Notes: generated by a model not told the origin, from the sequence alone. DNA of 64,000 bases from Mycolicibacterium insubricum (GCF_010731615.1 NZ_AP022618.1:310001-374000); one strand, 5' to 3'; positions 43,740-54,029 are shown, counted from the first letter of the stretch. Numbers and translations are program-made.

Positions 43740-44635
43740 TGACCCGCTGCACCGGTGCGGGCCGGTTCGCCCCCAGCCCGTCGGCCGACCTGCACATCGG
43801 CAACCTGCGTACCGCTGTGCTGGCCTGGCTGTTCGCCCGCTCGACCGGGCGGCGTTTCCTGCTGCGCGTCGAGGACCTCGACGACCGCACCTTGCCCGAA
43901 GTCGGAGAGCGGCAGGTGGCCGATCTGGCGGCGATCGGGATCACCTGGGATGAGCCGCCGCAGTATCAGAGCAGCCACCCGGAGCGGTACAACACCGTGG
44001 TCGAGCAGCTGCTGGAAGCCGACATGGCGTACGAATGCTTTTGCAGCAGAAAAGAAATCCTGGCCGCACCGCGCGCCCCGCACGCACCCGAGGGAGCCTA
44101 TCCGGGTACCTGCCGTGATCTGACCGCCACCGAGCGCGCCGACCGCCGCGCGGCATCCGGACGGCCGCCCGCACTGCGGCTGCGCTCTCAGCGCACCGAG
44201 TTCACCGTGACCGACCTGCTGCACGGCGAGTACTCCGGCGTGGTCGACGACTTCGTGCTGCGCCGATTCGACGGCGTGCCCGCCTACAACCTGGCGGTCG
44301 TCCTCGACGACGGCGCTTCCGGCGTCGACCAGGTGGTGCGCGGTGATGATCTGCTGCCCTCGGCTCCCCGCCAGGCCTATCTGGCATCGCTGCTGGACCT
44401 GCCGCGACCGGTCTACGCGCACGTGCCGCTGGTGCGGGGCGCCGACGGCAAGCGGCTGGCCAAACGCGACGGCCCGGTGTCGCTGGGGCAGATCGGGGTG
44501 CCGGTGGCGCTGGCGGAGATCGCCGGCTCGCTGGGCTACACCGCCGTCACGCTGGACGGCATGCTGGCCGAGTTCGACCCGGCCCGGTTGCCGCGGCAGC
44601 CGTGGATCTACCGTCCGGCGACACTTCCGGGATAG
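43739..44635 (+). CDS. gluQRS: Glutamyl-Q tRNA(Asp) synthetase
   Basis: 298-residue truncated GluRS paralogue that glutamylates the queuosine base of tRNA-Asp. The class I HIGH motif is HIGN (residues 19-22), and the KMSKS counterpart is KRLAKRDGP. The zinc-binding cysteines lie in YECFCSRKE and YPGTCRDL. It lacks the anticodon-binding domain of GluRS, which defines GluQRS. The Tgt gene, which inserts the Q base precursor, lies only 316 bp away and convergent, supporting a queuosine link. Confidence 0.92.
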   Translation: MTRCTGAGRFAPSPSADLHIGNLRTAVLAWLFARSTGRRFLLRVEDLDDRTLPEVGERQVADLAAIGITWDEPPQYQSSHPERYNTVVEQLLEADMAYECFCSRKEILAAPRAPHAPEGAYPGTCRDLTATERADRRAASGRPPALRLRSQRTEFTVTDLLHGEYSGVVDDFVLRRFDGVPAYNLAVVLDDGASGVDQVVRGDDLLPSAPRQAYLASLLDLPRPVYAHVPLVRGADGKRLAKRDGPVSLGQIGVPVALAEIAGSLGYTAVTLDGMLAEFDPARLPRQPWIYRPATLPG

Positions 44636-44687
44636 TTCGGCCTACCGCCACGCACCTTCACCCGAATCGCTTGGACTTTGCGCGTCA

Positions 44688-44707
44688 TATACCCCTAGGG
44701 GTATAAT
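44688..44707 (+). promoter_or_regulatory. CsoR/CstR-type operator overlapping a TATAAT promoter
   Basis: TATACCCCTAGGGGTATA (44688-44705) is an 18-bp perfect palindrome. Its right end overlaps a consensus TATAAT -10 (44702-44707), so bound protein would block RNA polymerase. ATACCCC-GGGGTAT is the usual form of CsoR-family sites. The Cys-rich small gene starts 70 bp downstream. Confidence 0.75.
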
Positions 44708-44777
44708 TTCAGGTAATGGCGCGGTCCCAGCGCCAACACCACCAGCCCGAGCCTGGGCCGAGAGAAGGAGCGAAGCC

Positions 44778-44948
44778 ATGTGCCGAGCCGTCAAATGCCG
44801 TGAGTGCGGGAAAACGACGTGGTCCGGTTGCGGCATGCACGTCGATGCCGTCAAGCGCAGCGTCCCGGCCGGCCAGTGGTGCGGCGGTCACCCGAAGTCG
44901 ACGACCGAAAAGCCCAAGGGCGGCTGGTTCCGGTTCCGCCGCGGCTGA
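44778..44948 (+). CDS. Small Cys-rich zinc-ribbon-like protein
   Basis: 56-residue protein (MCRAVKCRECGKTTWSGCGM, then HVDAVKRSVPAGQWCGGH and a basic tail). Five cysteines and two histidines (C2, C7, C10, C18, then H21, C35, H38) could bind a metal. Similar CGKTTWxGCGxHVD proteins occur widely in actinobacteria without assigned function. AGAAGGAG provides a strong ribosome site. A CsoR-type operator upstream suggests induction by copper or reactive sulfur. Convergent with tgt. Confidence 0.85.
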   Translation: MCRAVKCRECGKTTWSGCGMHVDAVKRSVPAGQWCGGHPKSTTEKPKGGWFRFRRG

Positions 44949-44951
44949 GCC

Positions 44952-46470
<1,519 letters not shown>

Positions 46471-46498
46471 TCTCGGCGCGCGGCACCATACTCGGGGG

Positions 46499-46951
46499 GT
46501 GAAAAACGTCGTGACGGCGGCTGCGGTGTGCGCGGCCGGAATGCTGACCGTGGTGGGTTGCTCGAATTCAGAGTCCGGCTCCACCGGCAGCGGGACGCTG
46601 CGCCTCGGGGACACCGATCTGGGCAAGGTGACCGCGGTGACGTGCGATACCACCGACAACCTGACCACGTTGACCATCGAAACCGGGGACAACACCGGCG
46701 AGAAGGCGGTCAAGAAGTCGGTGGTCAAGCTCAGCGCCGAGGGCACCCCGACGGTCATGTCGGTGCGCATCGGCGAGGTCGGTACCACTGAGCCGGCACT
46801 GCTGTACTCGTCGGCCGCCGCCGAAGATCCGCCCACCGCCACCCACCAGGGCAACCAGTACACGGTCCGCGGCACCGGGCTGGGCACCACGGCCGGCGAT
46901 CCGAACCGCCCGGTCAACACCGCGTTCGACATCGACGTGCACTGCCCGTAG
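46499..46951 (+). CDS. LpqH-family (19-kDa-type) lipoprotein
   Basis: 150-residue lipoprotein. The signal peptide (MKNVVTAAAVCAAGMLTVVGC) ends at lipobox VVGC. The mature domain has the LpqH/Myco_19_kDa layout, with one early Cys (AVTCDTTDN) and a C-terminal Cys (IDVHCP). GTG 46499; CATACT 6 nt upstream may serve as a -10 for a leaderless start. Two more members of this family occur at 47056 and 53047. Surface lipoprotein; precise role unknown. Confidence 0.82.
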   Translation: MKNVVTAAAVCAAGMLTVVGCSNSESGSTGSGTLRLGDTDLGKVTAVTCDTTDNLTTLTIETGDNTGEKAVKKSVVKLSAEGTPTVMSVRIGEVGTTEPALLYSSAAAEDPPTATHQGNQYTVRGTGLGTTAGDPNRPVNTAFDIDVHCP

Positions 46952-47055
46952 TCGGGACGGCCATTCCCAGCGAACTCTTTCCCCACGCGCAGTTCCCGGC
47001 AATACTGGCTAGCAGGCTCGGCCGACCTCGGCGGAGCACAACAGACAGGAGAGCA

Positions 47056-47577
47056 GTGGTGAAGCACGCAATGACGCTCGCAGTGGGCGGAGTCGCGATC
47101 GTGGCCCTGAGCCTGACCGGCTGTTCGAAGAGCAACGACAAAGAGTCCACCGAGACCACCGGCACCAGCGCCTCGGCCAGCAGCAAGGCCGAGACCCCGG
47201 CCGCCGAGGCACCCGCGGGCAAGCCCGAGGCCGGGCATGCGTCGATGAAGATCGGCGACGGCGAGGCGAAAGAGGTCAGCGGCGCGGCGGTCTGCACCGT
47301 CGCCGGTGGCAGCATGAACATCGCGATCGGCGGTGGCGACACCGGCGTTGCGGCCGTGGTGGCCGAGGACGGCTCGGCGGTCCACTCGGTCGGGCTGGGC
47401 AGCACCGACGGCCTGACCGGGCTGGCGTACCAGGAGAGCATGCCCAACGGCGGTTCGGCGACGGCCACCAAGGACGACAAGACCTACACCATCTCCGGTG
47501 AGGCGATCGGCTTCGATGCGGCGAACCCGACCGCCCCGGCCAAGAGGGCGTTCGTCCTCGTGGTCACCTGCCCCTGA
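47056..47577 (+). CDS. LpqH-family lipoprotein
   Basis: 173-residue lipoprotein. The signal peptide ends at lipobox SLTGCSKS (Cys23). A Ser/Thr/Ala/Glu-rich linker (residues ~25-58) leads to the LpqH fold (MKIGDGEAKEVSGAAVCTVAGG to VLVVTCP) with two conserved cysteines. CAGGAGAG upstream gives a good ribosome site for GTG 47056. It lies 104 bp after a related lipoprotein gene, probably from tandem duplication. Confidence 0.88.
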   Translation: MVKHAMTLAVGGVAIVALSLTGCSKSNDKESTETTGTSASASSKAETPAAEAPAGKPEAGHASMKIGDGEAKEVSGAAVCTVAGGSMNIAIGGGDTGVAAVVAEDGSAVHSVGLGSTDGLTGLAYQESMPNGGSATATKDDKTYTISGEAIGFDAANPTAPAKRAFVLVVTCP

Positions 47578-47641
47578 CGCAGACCGACACAATGGCGGCG
47601 GGCCCGATTCGGGTCCGCCGCCATTGTCTGTCTACCGGGCC

Positions 47642-49027
47642 TCAGCCGGGAATGGCCTCCTCCAACGCGACCAGCGAATCCTCCACGTGTGTCAGCAGCC
47701 GCTGCAGGTGGGGCACGCTGCGCCGGCAGCCGATGAACCCGAATTCGAGGTTGTCGGCGTTGTTGGCCAGGGTGATGTTCAGCGCCATGTTGTCCAGCAC
47801 GATCGACACCGGGTAGTTGCCGACGAGCTTCGCGCCGTTGAAGTACATCTGCTCCCGAGGCCCCGGCACGTTGGAGATCACCAGGTTGAACGGCGGCGGC
47901 GCGGTGGACACGAAACCGGGCACCGCCCCGAGCCCGAGCGCGGCGATGTTGATCGCCGACAGCGCCAGCGTCTCCAGCTTCGGCAGACCCGCGAACACCG
48001 ACTTGTTGTCCCGCATCGACCCGCTGACCACCTTGAGGCGCTCGGACGGATCCTCGATGTCGGTGCCGAGATTGCACAGCAGTGCGCCGACCTGGTTGCC
48101 GCCGGCGGCGTCGTCCTCACGCAGGCTCATCGGCACCATGGCGATCAACGGCGTGTCCGGAAGCGCGTTCTCCTCGATCAGGTAGGCGCGCAGCGCACCC
48201 GCGCACATGGCCAGCACGACGTCGTTGACGGTCACCCCGGCGGCCCGCTTGATGCGCTGGATCCGCTCCAGGGACCAGGATTGGGCGGCGAACCGTCGCG
48301 CACCGCCGATCTTGACGTTGAGCATGGTCTTGGGCGCCTGGAACGGCAGCGTCAGCTGATTGTCGAGCAGGGCCGCCCGGGCCACCTTCAGCGTCGAGGG
48401 GGCCAGCCCCAAAGCGGTCCCCACCACACCGGCGGCGGCACCGAAGGCACCGGAGGCCATCCCCAACAGTGAGCGGCCGCCGTCATCGTCGGCCTGCGGC
48501 TTCGGCCGTCCCATCGGCAGATCCCACGGCACCCGCACGGTGGTGTCGTCGGGGTCGTTGGACAGGCTGCGTTGCATCGTCCTGCTCGCCGACACGCCGT
48601 CGAGCAGCGCGTGATGCACCTTGGTGTAGACGGCGAACCGCCCGTCGTTGAGCCCCTCGATCAGGTGGGCCTCCCACAGCGGCCGGTGCCGGTCCAGCAG
48701 GCTGCCGTGCAGCCGTCCGGTCAGCTCCAGCAGGTCGCGCACCCGGCCAGGGGTGGGCAGGGCGGACCGGCGCAAGTGGTACTCGATGTCCACCTCGTCG
48801 TCGACCGACCAGGCGAGGTCGACGACGCCGCCGAGCACGGTTGCCGGATGTGTCCGGAACGTCGGGTTGAAATGGGTGTGGGCGACCATCTGCTCGTGGA
48901 TGTCGAGCAGGAACTCCGGTCCGGCGCCCTCGGGCGGCTCGAACAGTTGCAGACCGGCGACGTGCATGGGATGTTCCCGGGATTCGGCGAGCAGGAACAT
49001 GGAATCCACGGGCGAGATCAATTGCAT
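47642..49027 (-). CDS. Wax ester synthase/diacylglycerol acyltransferase (Tgs2-like)
   Basis: 461-residue WS/DGAT acyltransferase that uses acyl-CoA to make triacylglycerol or wax ester. The catalytic HHxxxDG is HHALLDG (residues 138-144). Other family blocks are the N-terminal ISPVDSMFLLAES, TVNDVVLAMCAGALRAYL, and the near-C-terminal NLVISNVPGPREQMYFNGA. ATG 49027 (MQLISPVDSM) matches relatives. Position near polD1-ligC fits Rv3734c (tgs2). Confidence 0.9.
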   Translation of the reverse strand: MQLISPVDSMFLLAESREHPMHVAGLQLFEPPEGAGPEFLLDIHEQMVAHTHFNPTFRTHPATVLGGVVDLAWSVDDEVDIEYHLRRSALPTPGRVRDLLELTGRLHGSLLDRHRPLWEAHLIEGLNDGRFAVYTKVHHALLDGVSASRTMQRSLSNDPDDTTVRVPWDLPMGRPKPQADDDGGRSLLGMASGAFGAAAGVVGTALGLAPSTLKVARAALLDNQLTLPFQAPKTMLNVKIGGARRFAAQSWSLERIQRIKRAAGVTVNDVVLAMCAGALRAYLIEENALPDTPLIAMVPMSLREDDAAGGNQVGALLCNLGTDIEDPSERLKVVSGSMRDNKSVFAGLPKLETLALSAINIAALGLGAVPGFVSTAPPPFNLVISNVPGPREQMYFNGAKLVGNYPVSIVLDNMALNITLANNADNLEFGFIGCRRSVPHLQRLLTHVEDSLVALEEAIPG

Positions 49028-49131
49028 GGTTGACCATTCAACCCGCCACGGTGCCCCCGCGCGGACTTTACCCCCATTCGCTCCTGTGATCTTGGCCAAG
49101 GCCGGAGCGGGCGGTCCCGAACCCCGGACCG

Positions 49132-50373
49132 CTACGGGGCGACGAAACGCTCACGGTAGGCGCGGAACCGTTCGGCGATCTCCTCGGGATCCAGACCGAG
49201 GGCGGCCATGTCGTAGTCGACACCGCCGTAGCGCCCGCGTGGATGCTCGGTGAGGAAGTCGGCCATGGCTTGTTGCGCGGTACCGTCCAGCGGTTGCCGG
49301 GCCAGCCGGTAAATCGCTGCCACGGTGCCCTTTTCGTCGGCCATGAAGTCCTCGAACCGGATGTCGACGGACCGGTCGGCGGGCAGCACGTCGCGATCCC
49401 GCAAACACCCGTTGAGCAGGTTGTCGGTGCGGTCGAGCCAGCGGGCGGCCAGTTTCCCGACGTCGGGTTCGTCCACCGCCATCCGCGCCGAGTAGCAGAT
49501 CATCGTGATCATGGACCGGACCACCTCGACCGGGTCGCGGTGGGTCACGACGAACGTCGCGTCACCGAAGGTGTCCAGCAGTGCGGGGAACTGCTCGAGG
49601 TGCTGCGGCGATTTGAGCACCCACCGCTTGCCCCCGCGCAGCCACTGCATGGCCGCCAGGCTGCGTTTGAGGTAGCGGTAGGACGGCCGCTGATCGTGGG
49701 CGCGGTAGTGCGCCGCGAACCCCGGTAGGTGGTAGGTGGTTTCGAACAGCATGCCGGAGATGTCGTTGGCCAGCAGCTGGATTTCCTCGTGCGCGTGGTC
49801 GACGGTCATCTCGTGCATCCGTTTGAATTCCGGCATCACCGTGTCGATCAGCCCGACCCCGGCCGCGCACCGCTCACGGCGGGGTCCCGGGTCGCCGGGC
49901 TCGCCCGTCGGGAACGGTTCCAGGCTCTCCCAGTAGGGCAGGTGCCGCAGCCCGGGATCGGCGGCCAGCAGGTTGTGCAGATGCGTGGTGCCGGTGCGCG
50001 GCAGGCCGCAGATGACGATCGGTGCGACGATCTGTTCGTCGAGGATCTCCGGGTGCTCGCCGATGAGCGCCTCCAGACGCAGCCGGTTGACCAGGTTGCC
50101 GACGAGTTGCTCGAAGACCACCCCGGTGCCGGTGTCACCGAGTCCAGCCTCGGTGCGCAGACTTTCGCACAGCACGTCCAGGCGTTCGGCGAAGTCGTCG
50201 TCGCCGAAGTCGTCGAGACCGGTGCGGGCCACCGCCGCCTCCCGCAGCGCCTGCGGCGTCAGTGTCAGGGTGGCGCCGTAGCCGGCCAGTCCCTCCCGTA
50301 TGGCGCGGGCATCCTCGGAGTAGACCGGTGCCGACAGGTCGGTGAAGGTGATCGACGGCGGCCGGGTGCTCAC
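49132..50373 (-). CDS. Sulfotransferase family protein
   Basis: 413-residue sulfotransferase-3-type protein. The 5'-phosphosulfate loop for PAPS is VICGLPRTGTTHLHNLL (about residues 120-136), and the 3'-phosphate loop is VVTHRDPVEVVRSMI. Conserved KSPQHLEQFPALL lies between. Members with this layout transfer sulfate to lipids or small molecules, but many are uncharacterised. It overlaps the upstream DUF1214 gene by 4 bp (ATGA), so the two are coexpressed and may act on the same substrate. Confidence 0.88.
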   Translation of the reverse strand: MSTRPPSITFTDLSAPVYSEDARAIREGLAGYGATLTLTPQALREAAVARTGLDDFGDDDFAERLDVLCESLRTEAGLGDTGTGVVFEQLVGNLVNRLRLEALIGEHPEILDEQIVAPIVICGLPRTGTTHLHNLLAADPGLRHLPYWESLEPFPTGEPGDPGPRRERCAAGVGLIDTVMPEFKRMHEMTVDHAHEEIQLLANDISGMLFETTYHLPGFAAHYRAHDQRPSYRYLKRSLAAMQWLRGGKRWVLKSPQHLEQFPALLDTFGDATFVVTHRDPVEVVRSMITMICYSARMAVDEPDVGKLAARWLDRTDNLLNGCLRDRDVLPADRSVDIRFEDFMADEKGTVAAIYRLARQPLDGTAQQAMADFLTEHPRGRYGGVDYDMAALGLDPEEIAERFRAYRERFVAP

Positions 50374-51464
50374 CGGCTGACCTCGGCGATGTCAACGACC
50401 CGGCACAGCGGCCGATCCGGCGTGCGCTCGGGCAGGAACCAGCGCAGCCACATCAGGCCCTGGCTGCGTCCGGCCGTCGACACCCAGTTGGGGTGTCCCG
50501 GATCCGTCTCGGCGATGACGATCCGCCAGGACCCGTCGTCGTTGTAGTCGACGGTGGCGCCGTTGATGGTGACCCGCTCGTGGGTGTAGTCGTAGGTGTG
50601 CAGGAACGGGTTCCACAGGCACAGATTCCAGAACACGCACGGCGGCGAGGTCCCGTCGATCACCAGGGCCTGCCCGGGTTCCAGCCGGTAGCTGCCCATC
50701 GAGTAGGCGGCGTCGCCGGCCGCCCAGCCGTAGGTCACCGACGGCACCGGGTAGGGGTCGCAGAGTTCGTTGGTCGTGTCGACCCGCACCGGCAGCATCG
50801 AGAGTTGTTCGTGCAGCCAGGTTTTCGCCGAGCGGAACCGCCGGGCCAGGTCTTCGCGATCGTCGTGGCGGCGCGCGGGCGGGTCGATGGTTTCGATCCG
50901 CCACTCCGGGCGACGGCCGCCCACCGGGTCGGTCAGGTAGTCGCGGGTGAGCATGAACTCGGCGTCGGGGGCGGTCTGCAGGCGGGGCCCGGGGCCGGGC
51001 GCGGGTCCGATGGTGAACTCGAAGTTGCCGTCGTCGTCGAAGGTGAGGTCCCGGTCGTTGATGGTGCCGACGATGCGGGTGGAGTAGTGGCCGCCGCCGG
51101 GGCCGCCGTAGACGGTCATCGACAGGTAGATCGCGTCGCCGCGGTTGCCGCGCACCACGTAGCTGCGCTGGGGATCGACGGGGGCCAGCCGGTAGAACGC
51201 GTCGGAGTTGTCACCGCCCCATTTCAGATACGGGCTGATGACGTCGACCAGGATCGGTTTGTCCTTGTCGCCCCAGACGTAGGCGTCGACGGCCACCCGC
51301 AACAGGCTCAAGGCCAGGCGGTAGCCGTCGAGGATGTCGGCCTCGGCCAGGGGCGGTTGGGCTTCGGTGATGCGGGTCTCGGCCGCGCGGACCTCGTCGA
51401 GCAGCTCGGCGAAGGCCGTGGAGAGGTCGGGGGCCGGTTCGGGGGTGGATGCGCCTGCGGTCAC
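50370..51464 (-). CDS. DUF1214 domain protein
   Basis: 364-residue protein with a C-terminal DUF1214 domain (about residues 235-345: YPVPSVTYGWAAGDAAYSMG, then CVFWNLCLWNPFLHTYDYTH). The N-terminal half has the SPYLKWGGDNSDAFYRLAPVDPQRSYVVRG block typical of the mycobacterial DUF1214 group. Function unknown; the enzyme-like beta-sandwich suggests carbohydrate or lipid handling. GTG 51464 lies 8 nt after TAACGT, so a leaderless start is possible. It is followed by the overlapping sulfotransferase gene. Confidence 0.85.
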   Translation of the reverse strand: MTAGASTPEPAPDLSTAFAELLDEVRAAETRITEAQPPLAEADILDGYRLALSLLRVAVDAYVWGDKDKPILVDVISPYLKWGGDNSDAFYRLAPVDPQRSYVVRGNRGDAIYLSMTVYGGPGGGHYSTRIVGTINDRDLTFDDDGNFEFTIGPAPGPGPRLQTAPDAEFMLTRDYLTDPVGGRRPEWRIETIDPPARRHDDREDLARRFRSAKTWLHEQLSMLPVRVDTTNELCDPYPVPSVTYGWAAGDAAYSMGSYRLEPGQALVIDGTSPPCVFWNLCLWNPFLHTYDYTHERVTINGATVDYNDDGSWRIVIAETDPGHPNWVSTAGRSQGLMWLRWFLPERTPDRPLCRVVDIAEVSR

Positions 51465-51472
51465 GCCTCATA

Positions 51473-51491
51473 ACGTTACTTTTAGTAGCGT
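51473..51491. promoter_or_regulatory. Inverted repeat overlapping the DUF1214 promoter
   Basis: ACGTTACT-TTT-AGTAGCGT, 7 of 8 positions paired, covers the predicted -10 (TAACGT on the minus strand). It looks like a regulator binding site, for example TetR type. No TetR gene is adjacent. Confidence 0.4.
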
Positions 51492-51527
51492 AATTACGGG
51501 GCGGTTTTCCGGGTGCCCCCTCGCGCC

Positions 51528-52184
51528 TCAGCCGGCGACCCGGTCGCCCTGCAGGTAGCGCAGGACCGCGGCGACCCGGCGGTTGGTCGCATCGTCGGGC
51601 GGCAGGCCGAACTTGGTGAAGATGCTGTTGATGTTGGCCTCGACGGTGCGGGCGCTGAGCGTCAGTTCGGTGGCGATCGCGCCGTTGGAGCGGCCCTGCG
51701 CCATGAGGGAGAGCACCTCGGACTCCCGCGGCGTCAACTCGCCCGGGCCGCTGCGCTGCCGTCGGCCCAGTAGCCCCTCGACCACCTCGGGGTCGATCAC
51801 CGTCCCGCCCTCGGCGACCGACCGCACATCGGCGACGAACGTGGCGAGGTCACTGACCCGGTCCTTGAGCAGGTATCCGACGCCCGACGGCGTGTCCTGC
51901 AGCAACCGCATGGCGTGGACGACGTCGACATGCGCCGACAGCAGGAGCACACCGGTGCCCGGGTGGTCCCGGCGGATCTGCAGCGCGGCCTCGATGCCCT
52001 CGGTGGTGCACGTCGGCGGCATCCGGATGTCGGTCACCACCACCTCCGGGCGGTGCTCGGCCACCAGTTCCAGCAGAGCCGGGGCATCGGCGGCAGACCC
52101 CACGATCGTGAGCCCGGCGTCGGCGAGCACTCGGGCGACGCCCTCCCGGAACAGCGCCGAGTCGTCGGCCAGAACCGCGCGCAT
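51528..52184 (-). CDS. NarL/LuxR-type response regulator
   Basis: 218-residue response regulator. Receiver domain: acidic pair in MRAVLADDSALFREG, phospho-acceptor Asp in VVVTDIRMPPT, and Lys in GYLLKDRVSDL. The C-terminal LuxR HTH is LTPRESEVLSLMAQGRSNGAIATELTLSARTVEANI. ATG 52184 with GGAG 7 nt upstream is preferred to the upstream alternative. No sensor kinase gene lies next to it, so it is an orphan. Confidence 0.9.
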   Translation of the reverse strand: MRAVLADDSALFREGVARVLADAGLTIVGSAADAPALLELVAEHRPEVVVTDIRMPPTCTTEGIEAALQIRRDHPGTGVLLLSAHVDVVHAMRLLQDTPSGVGYLLKDRVSDLATFVADVRSVAEGGTVIDPEVVEGLLGRRQRSGPGELTPRESEVLSLMAQGRSNGAIATELTLSARTVEANINSIFTKFGLPPDDATNRRVAAVLRYLQGDRVAG

Positions 52185-52312
52185 CACATCTCCATCTCCC
52201 CCGACCACCGATCATGGTGCGCGAACCGGATTACCGTACTACCACGGTAGTGCCGCAGGCGTCGCCTCCGTAGCTTTTGGATAACGGATTTCGACGCAGG
52301 GAGGCGGTTGCA

Positions 52313-53011
52313 ATGCCGGTCGTGATTGAAGAGGAACTGACCCAACGGGGTTCAGGGCGAGGGGTTCTCGAAACCAGCAGCCTGGTGGTCGACGCGGTGG
52401 CGGGCGCACGTCGTGGAATCGGCATCACCGCGCTCGCCGCGCAGACCGGGCTGCCCAAATCCACCGTGCACCGGATCGCCGGGCAGTTGACCGAGTCCGG
52501 CCTGCTGGAGCGGGTGGGCCAGCGGTATTTCATCGGAGCGACGGTCGGGAGATGGGGACGCAGTCACCGGCCCGCGCGGGAACTGCACCAGGTGGCGATG
52601 CTTCCGTCGATCCGGCTGGGCCAGCTGTCCCGGGGGCTCGTCGGCCTGGTGATCGTCTCCGGTGAGACACCCGAGACGGTGCTGACGTACTCGACCGATG
52701 CGCTGCCCGTCAGCGTCGACCTGACCACCGACGCGTGGCGGGCCACCGCGGTGGGCCGGGTACTGGGTTTCGGACCCGGCGGGCCGGTGCGCCACGACAT
52801 CGGCCCGGCGCTGGTTACCGAGGAGTGCGAGTCGGTGCCCGGTGTCAGCTGTGTCGCCGGCGAGCTGACACTGCCCGGCCTGGGTTGCCCGGCCGCGTTG
52901 TGCACCTTGTTCTTTCGGCCGACGCTTCCGGCCGCGGCACCCGGGCAGCTGGTCTCGGCGATGCGGGCGGTGGAACGGAACTGGCGGATGGCCCTGGAAG
53001 ATGTGGGCTGA
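52313..53011 (+). CDS. IclR-type HTH transcriptional regulator
   Basis: 232-residue regulator. The N-terminal winged helix resembles IclR (LVVDAVAGARRGIGITALAAQTGLPKSTVHRIAGQLTESGLLERVG). The C-terminal ~150 residues show weak similarity to the IclR ligand domain (ATAVGRVLGFGPGGP) and contain several cysteines (TEECES, GVSCVAGE, LGCPAALC). ATG 52313 follows AGGGAGG at about 8 nt. It is divergent from the response regulator gene. Target and ligand unknown. Confidence 0.75.
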   Translation: MPVVIEEELTQRGSGRGVLETSSLVVDAVAGARRGIGITALAAQTGLPKSTVHRIAGQLTESGLLERVGQRYFIGATVGRWGRSHRPARELHQVAMLPSIRLGQLSRGLVGLVIVSGETPETVLTYSTDALPVSVDLTTDAWRATAVGRVLGFGPGGPVRHDIGPALVTEECESVPGVSCVAGELTLPGLGCPAALCTLFFRPTLPAAAPGQLVSAMRAVERNWRMALEDVG

Positions 53012-53046
53012 ATCGACAGCCCCGGAGCGGGATAGACGTCCGAGGG

Positions 53047-53517
53047 TCAGGGACAGGTGGCGGTGATATCGACCGGGACCTTCTCGATCTTCACATTGCT
53101 CACGATGATCCGCTGCGCGGTCGCGGTGACGTGGTAGGTCTTGCCGTCCTTGGTCACCGACGCTCCGCTCATCGGCGATCCGAGCAGGTAATCCTCGGCG
53201 TGGACCTGGATTTCGGTCACCGTGGGGTTGTCGAAGCTGCCGAGTTTCACGACGGCGGTGGGTACCCGGGTACCGATCGTGATGGTGGGGATGTTGTCGA
53301 CCCCGTCGCAGCTGACCGGTCCGGAGATGTGCTGATCGACCCCGTCGACGAGGACGCTACCGGTGGACTCGGCGGTGGCCGACGGGCTTTCGGCCGCGGC
53401 ACCCATCGTCGACTCCCCGCTCACCGGGTCGGTGGCCGTCGTCTCACCGTGTGAGCAACCGGCAACCGCCGCGACGATAATGCCCGTCAGGGCGATGGTC
53501 ACTGCACGATGCTGCAC
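53047..53517 (-). CDS. LpqH-family lipoprotein
   Basis: 156-residue lipoprotein. The signal peptide ends at lipobox AVAGC (Cys21). A Ser/Thr/Glu-rich linker leads to the LpqH-like domain with cysteines in GPVSCDGVDN and the C-terminal DITATCP. GTG 53517 start. Third member of this family in the window. Convergent with the IclR-type regulator. Confidence 0.82.
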   Translation of the reverse strand: MQHRAVTIALTGIIVAAVAGCSHGETTATDPVSGESTMGAAAESPSATAESTGSVLVDGVDQHISGPVSCDGVDNIPTITIGTRVPTAVVKLGSFDNPTVTEIQVHAEDYLLGSPMSGASVTKDGKTYHVTATAQRIIVSNVKIEKVPVDITATCP

Positions 53518-53555
53518 AGCACTCCCCGCCCTCGGTCAGCCGGGTGCAAATTTGG

Positions 53556-53643
53556 CGGTGGCGGAGGGATTTGAACCCTCGGACGGGGGTTACCCGTCAC
53601 ACGCTTTCGAGGCGTGCTCCTTAGGCCGCTCGGACACGCCACC
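53556..53643 (-). tRNA. tRNA-Ser (CGA anticodon)
   Basis: 88-nt class II tRNA on the minus strand. Acceptor GGTGGCG/CGCCACC with discriminator G. Anticodon loop CTCGAAA (anticodon CGA, reading UCG), a long variable arm (GACGGGTAACCCCCGTC), and T arm GAGGG-TTCAAAT-CCCTC. CCA is not encoded. Confidence 0.96.
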
Positions 53644-53681
53644 GCCGGAGAGCTTACCGGCCCGGTGCGCGCGGCCCTAAT

Positions 53682-53960
53682 CGGGCGGTTCGGCGAGCGT
53701 AGGCGGAGTTGGCGCGAGCGCAGCGAGCGCCGGCGAAGCCGCAGTGAAGCCGGGACCGCCCGCGACCAAACCGGGCGGTTCGGCGAGCGTAGGCGGAGTT
53801 GGCGCGAGCGCAGCGAGCGCCGGCGAAGCCGCAGTGAAGCCGGGACCGCCCGCGACCAAACCGGGCGGTTCGACGAGCGTAGGCGGAGTTGGCGCGAGCG
53901 CAGCGAGTGCCGGCGAAGCCGGAGTAAAGCCGGGACCGCCCGCGACCAAACCGGGCGGTT
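53682..53960 (+). repeat. 90-bp tandem repeat, locus 2
   Basis: Three full 90-bp units begin at 53682, 53772 and 53862 (CGGGCGGTTCGGCGAGCG or close), with a partial fourth at 53952. Units are more than 90% alike by eye. Each 30-codon unit stays open in several frames, giving a Gly/Ala/Ser-rich repeat peptide on either strand, but no start, ribosome site or conserved protein supports translation. Related to 46321-46470 in opposite orientation. Confidence 0.9.
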
Positions 53961-53973
53961 CGACGGCTTCAGG

Positions 53974-54029
53974 TGCACCTAACTGGTCATTCGAGGCCTC
54001 CGTGTGAGTCGAAAGACCAGTTAGGTGCA
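53974..54029. repeat. Hairpin-family element, copy B
   Basis: Perfect 15-bp arms TGCACCTAACTGGTC (53974-53988) and GACCAGTTAGGTGCA (54015-54029) around a 26-nt loop that itself has TTCGA/TCGAA. Confidence 0.88.

Noticed and set aside
53744-54007. Gly/Ala-rich PE_PGRS-like or collagen-like protein
   Set aside because: The open frame is a by-product of the 90-bp repeat (period divisible by 3). There is no ribosome site, no PE domain, and the opposite strand is equally open.
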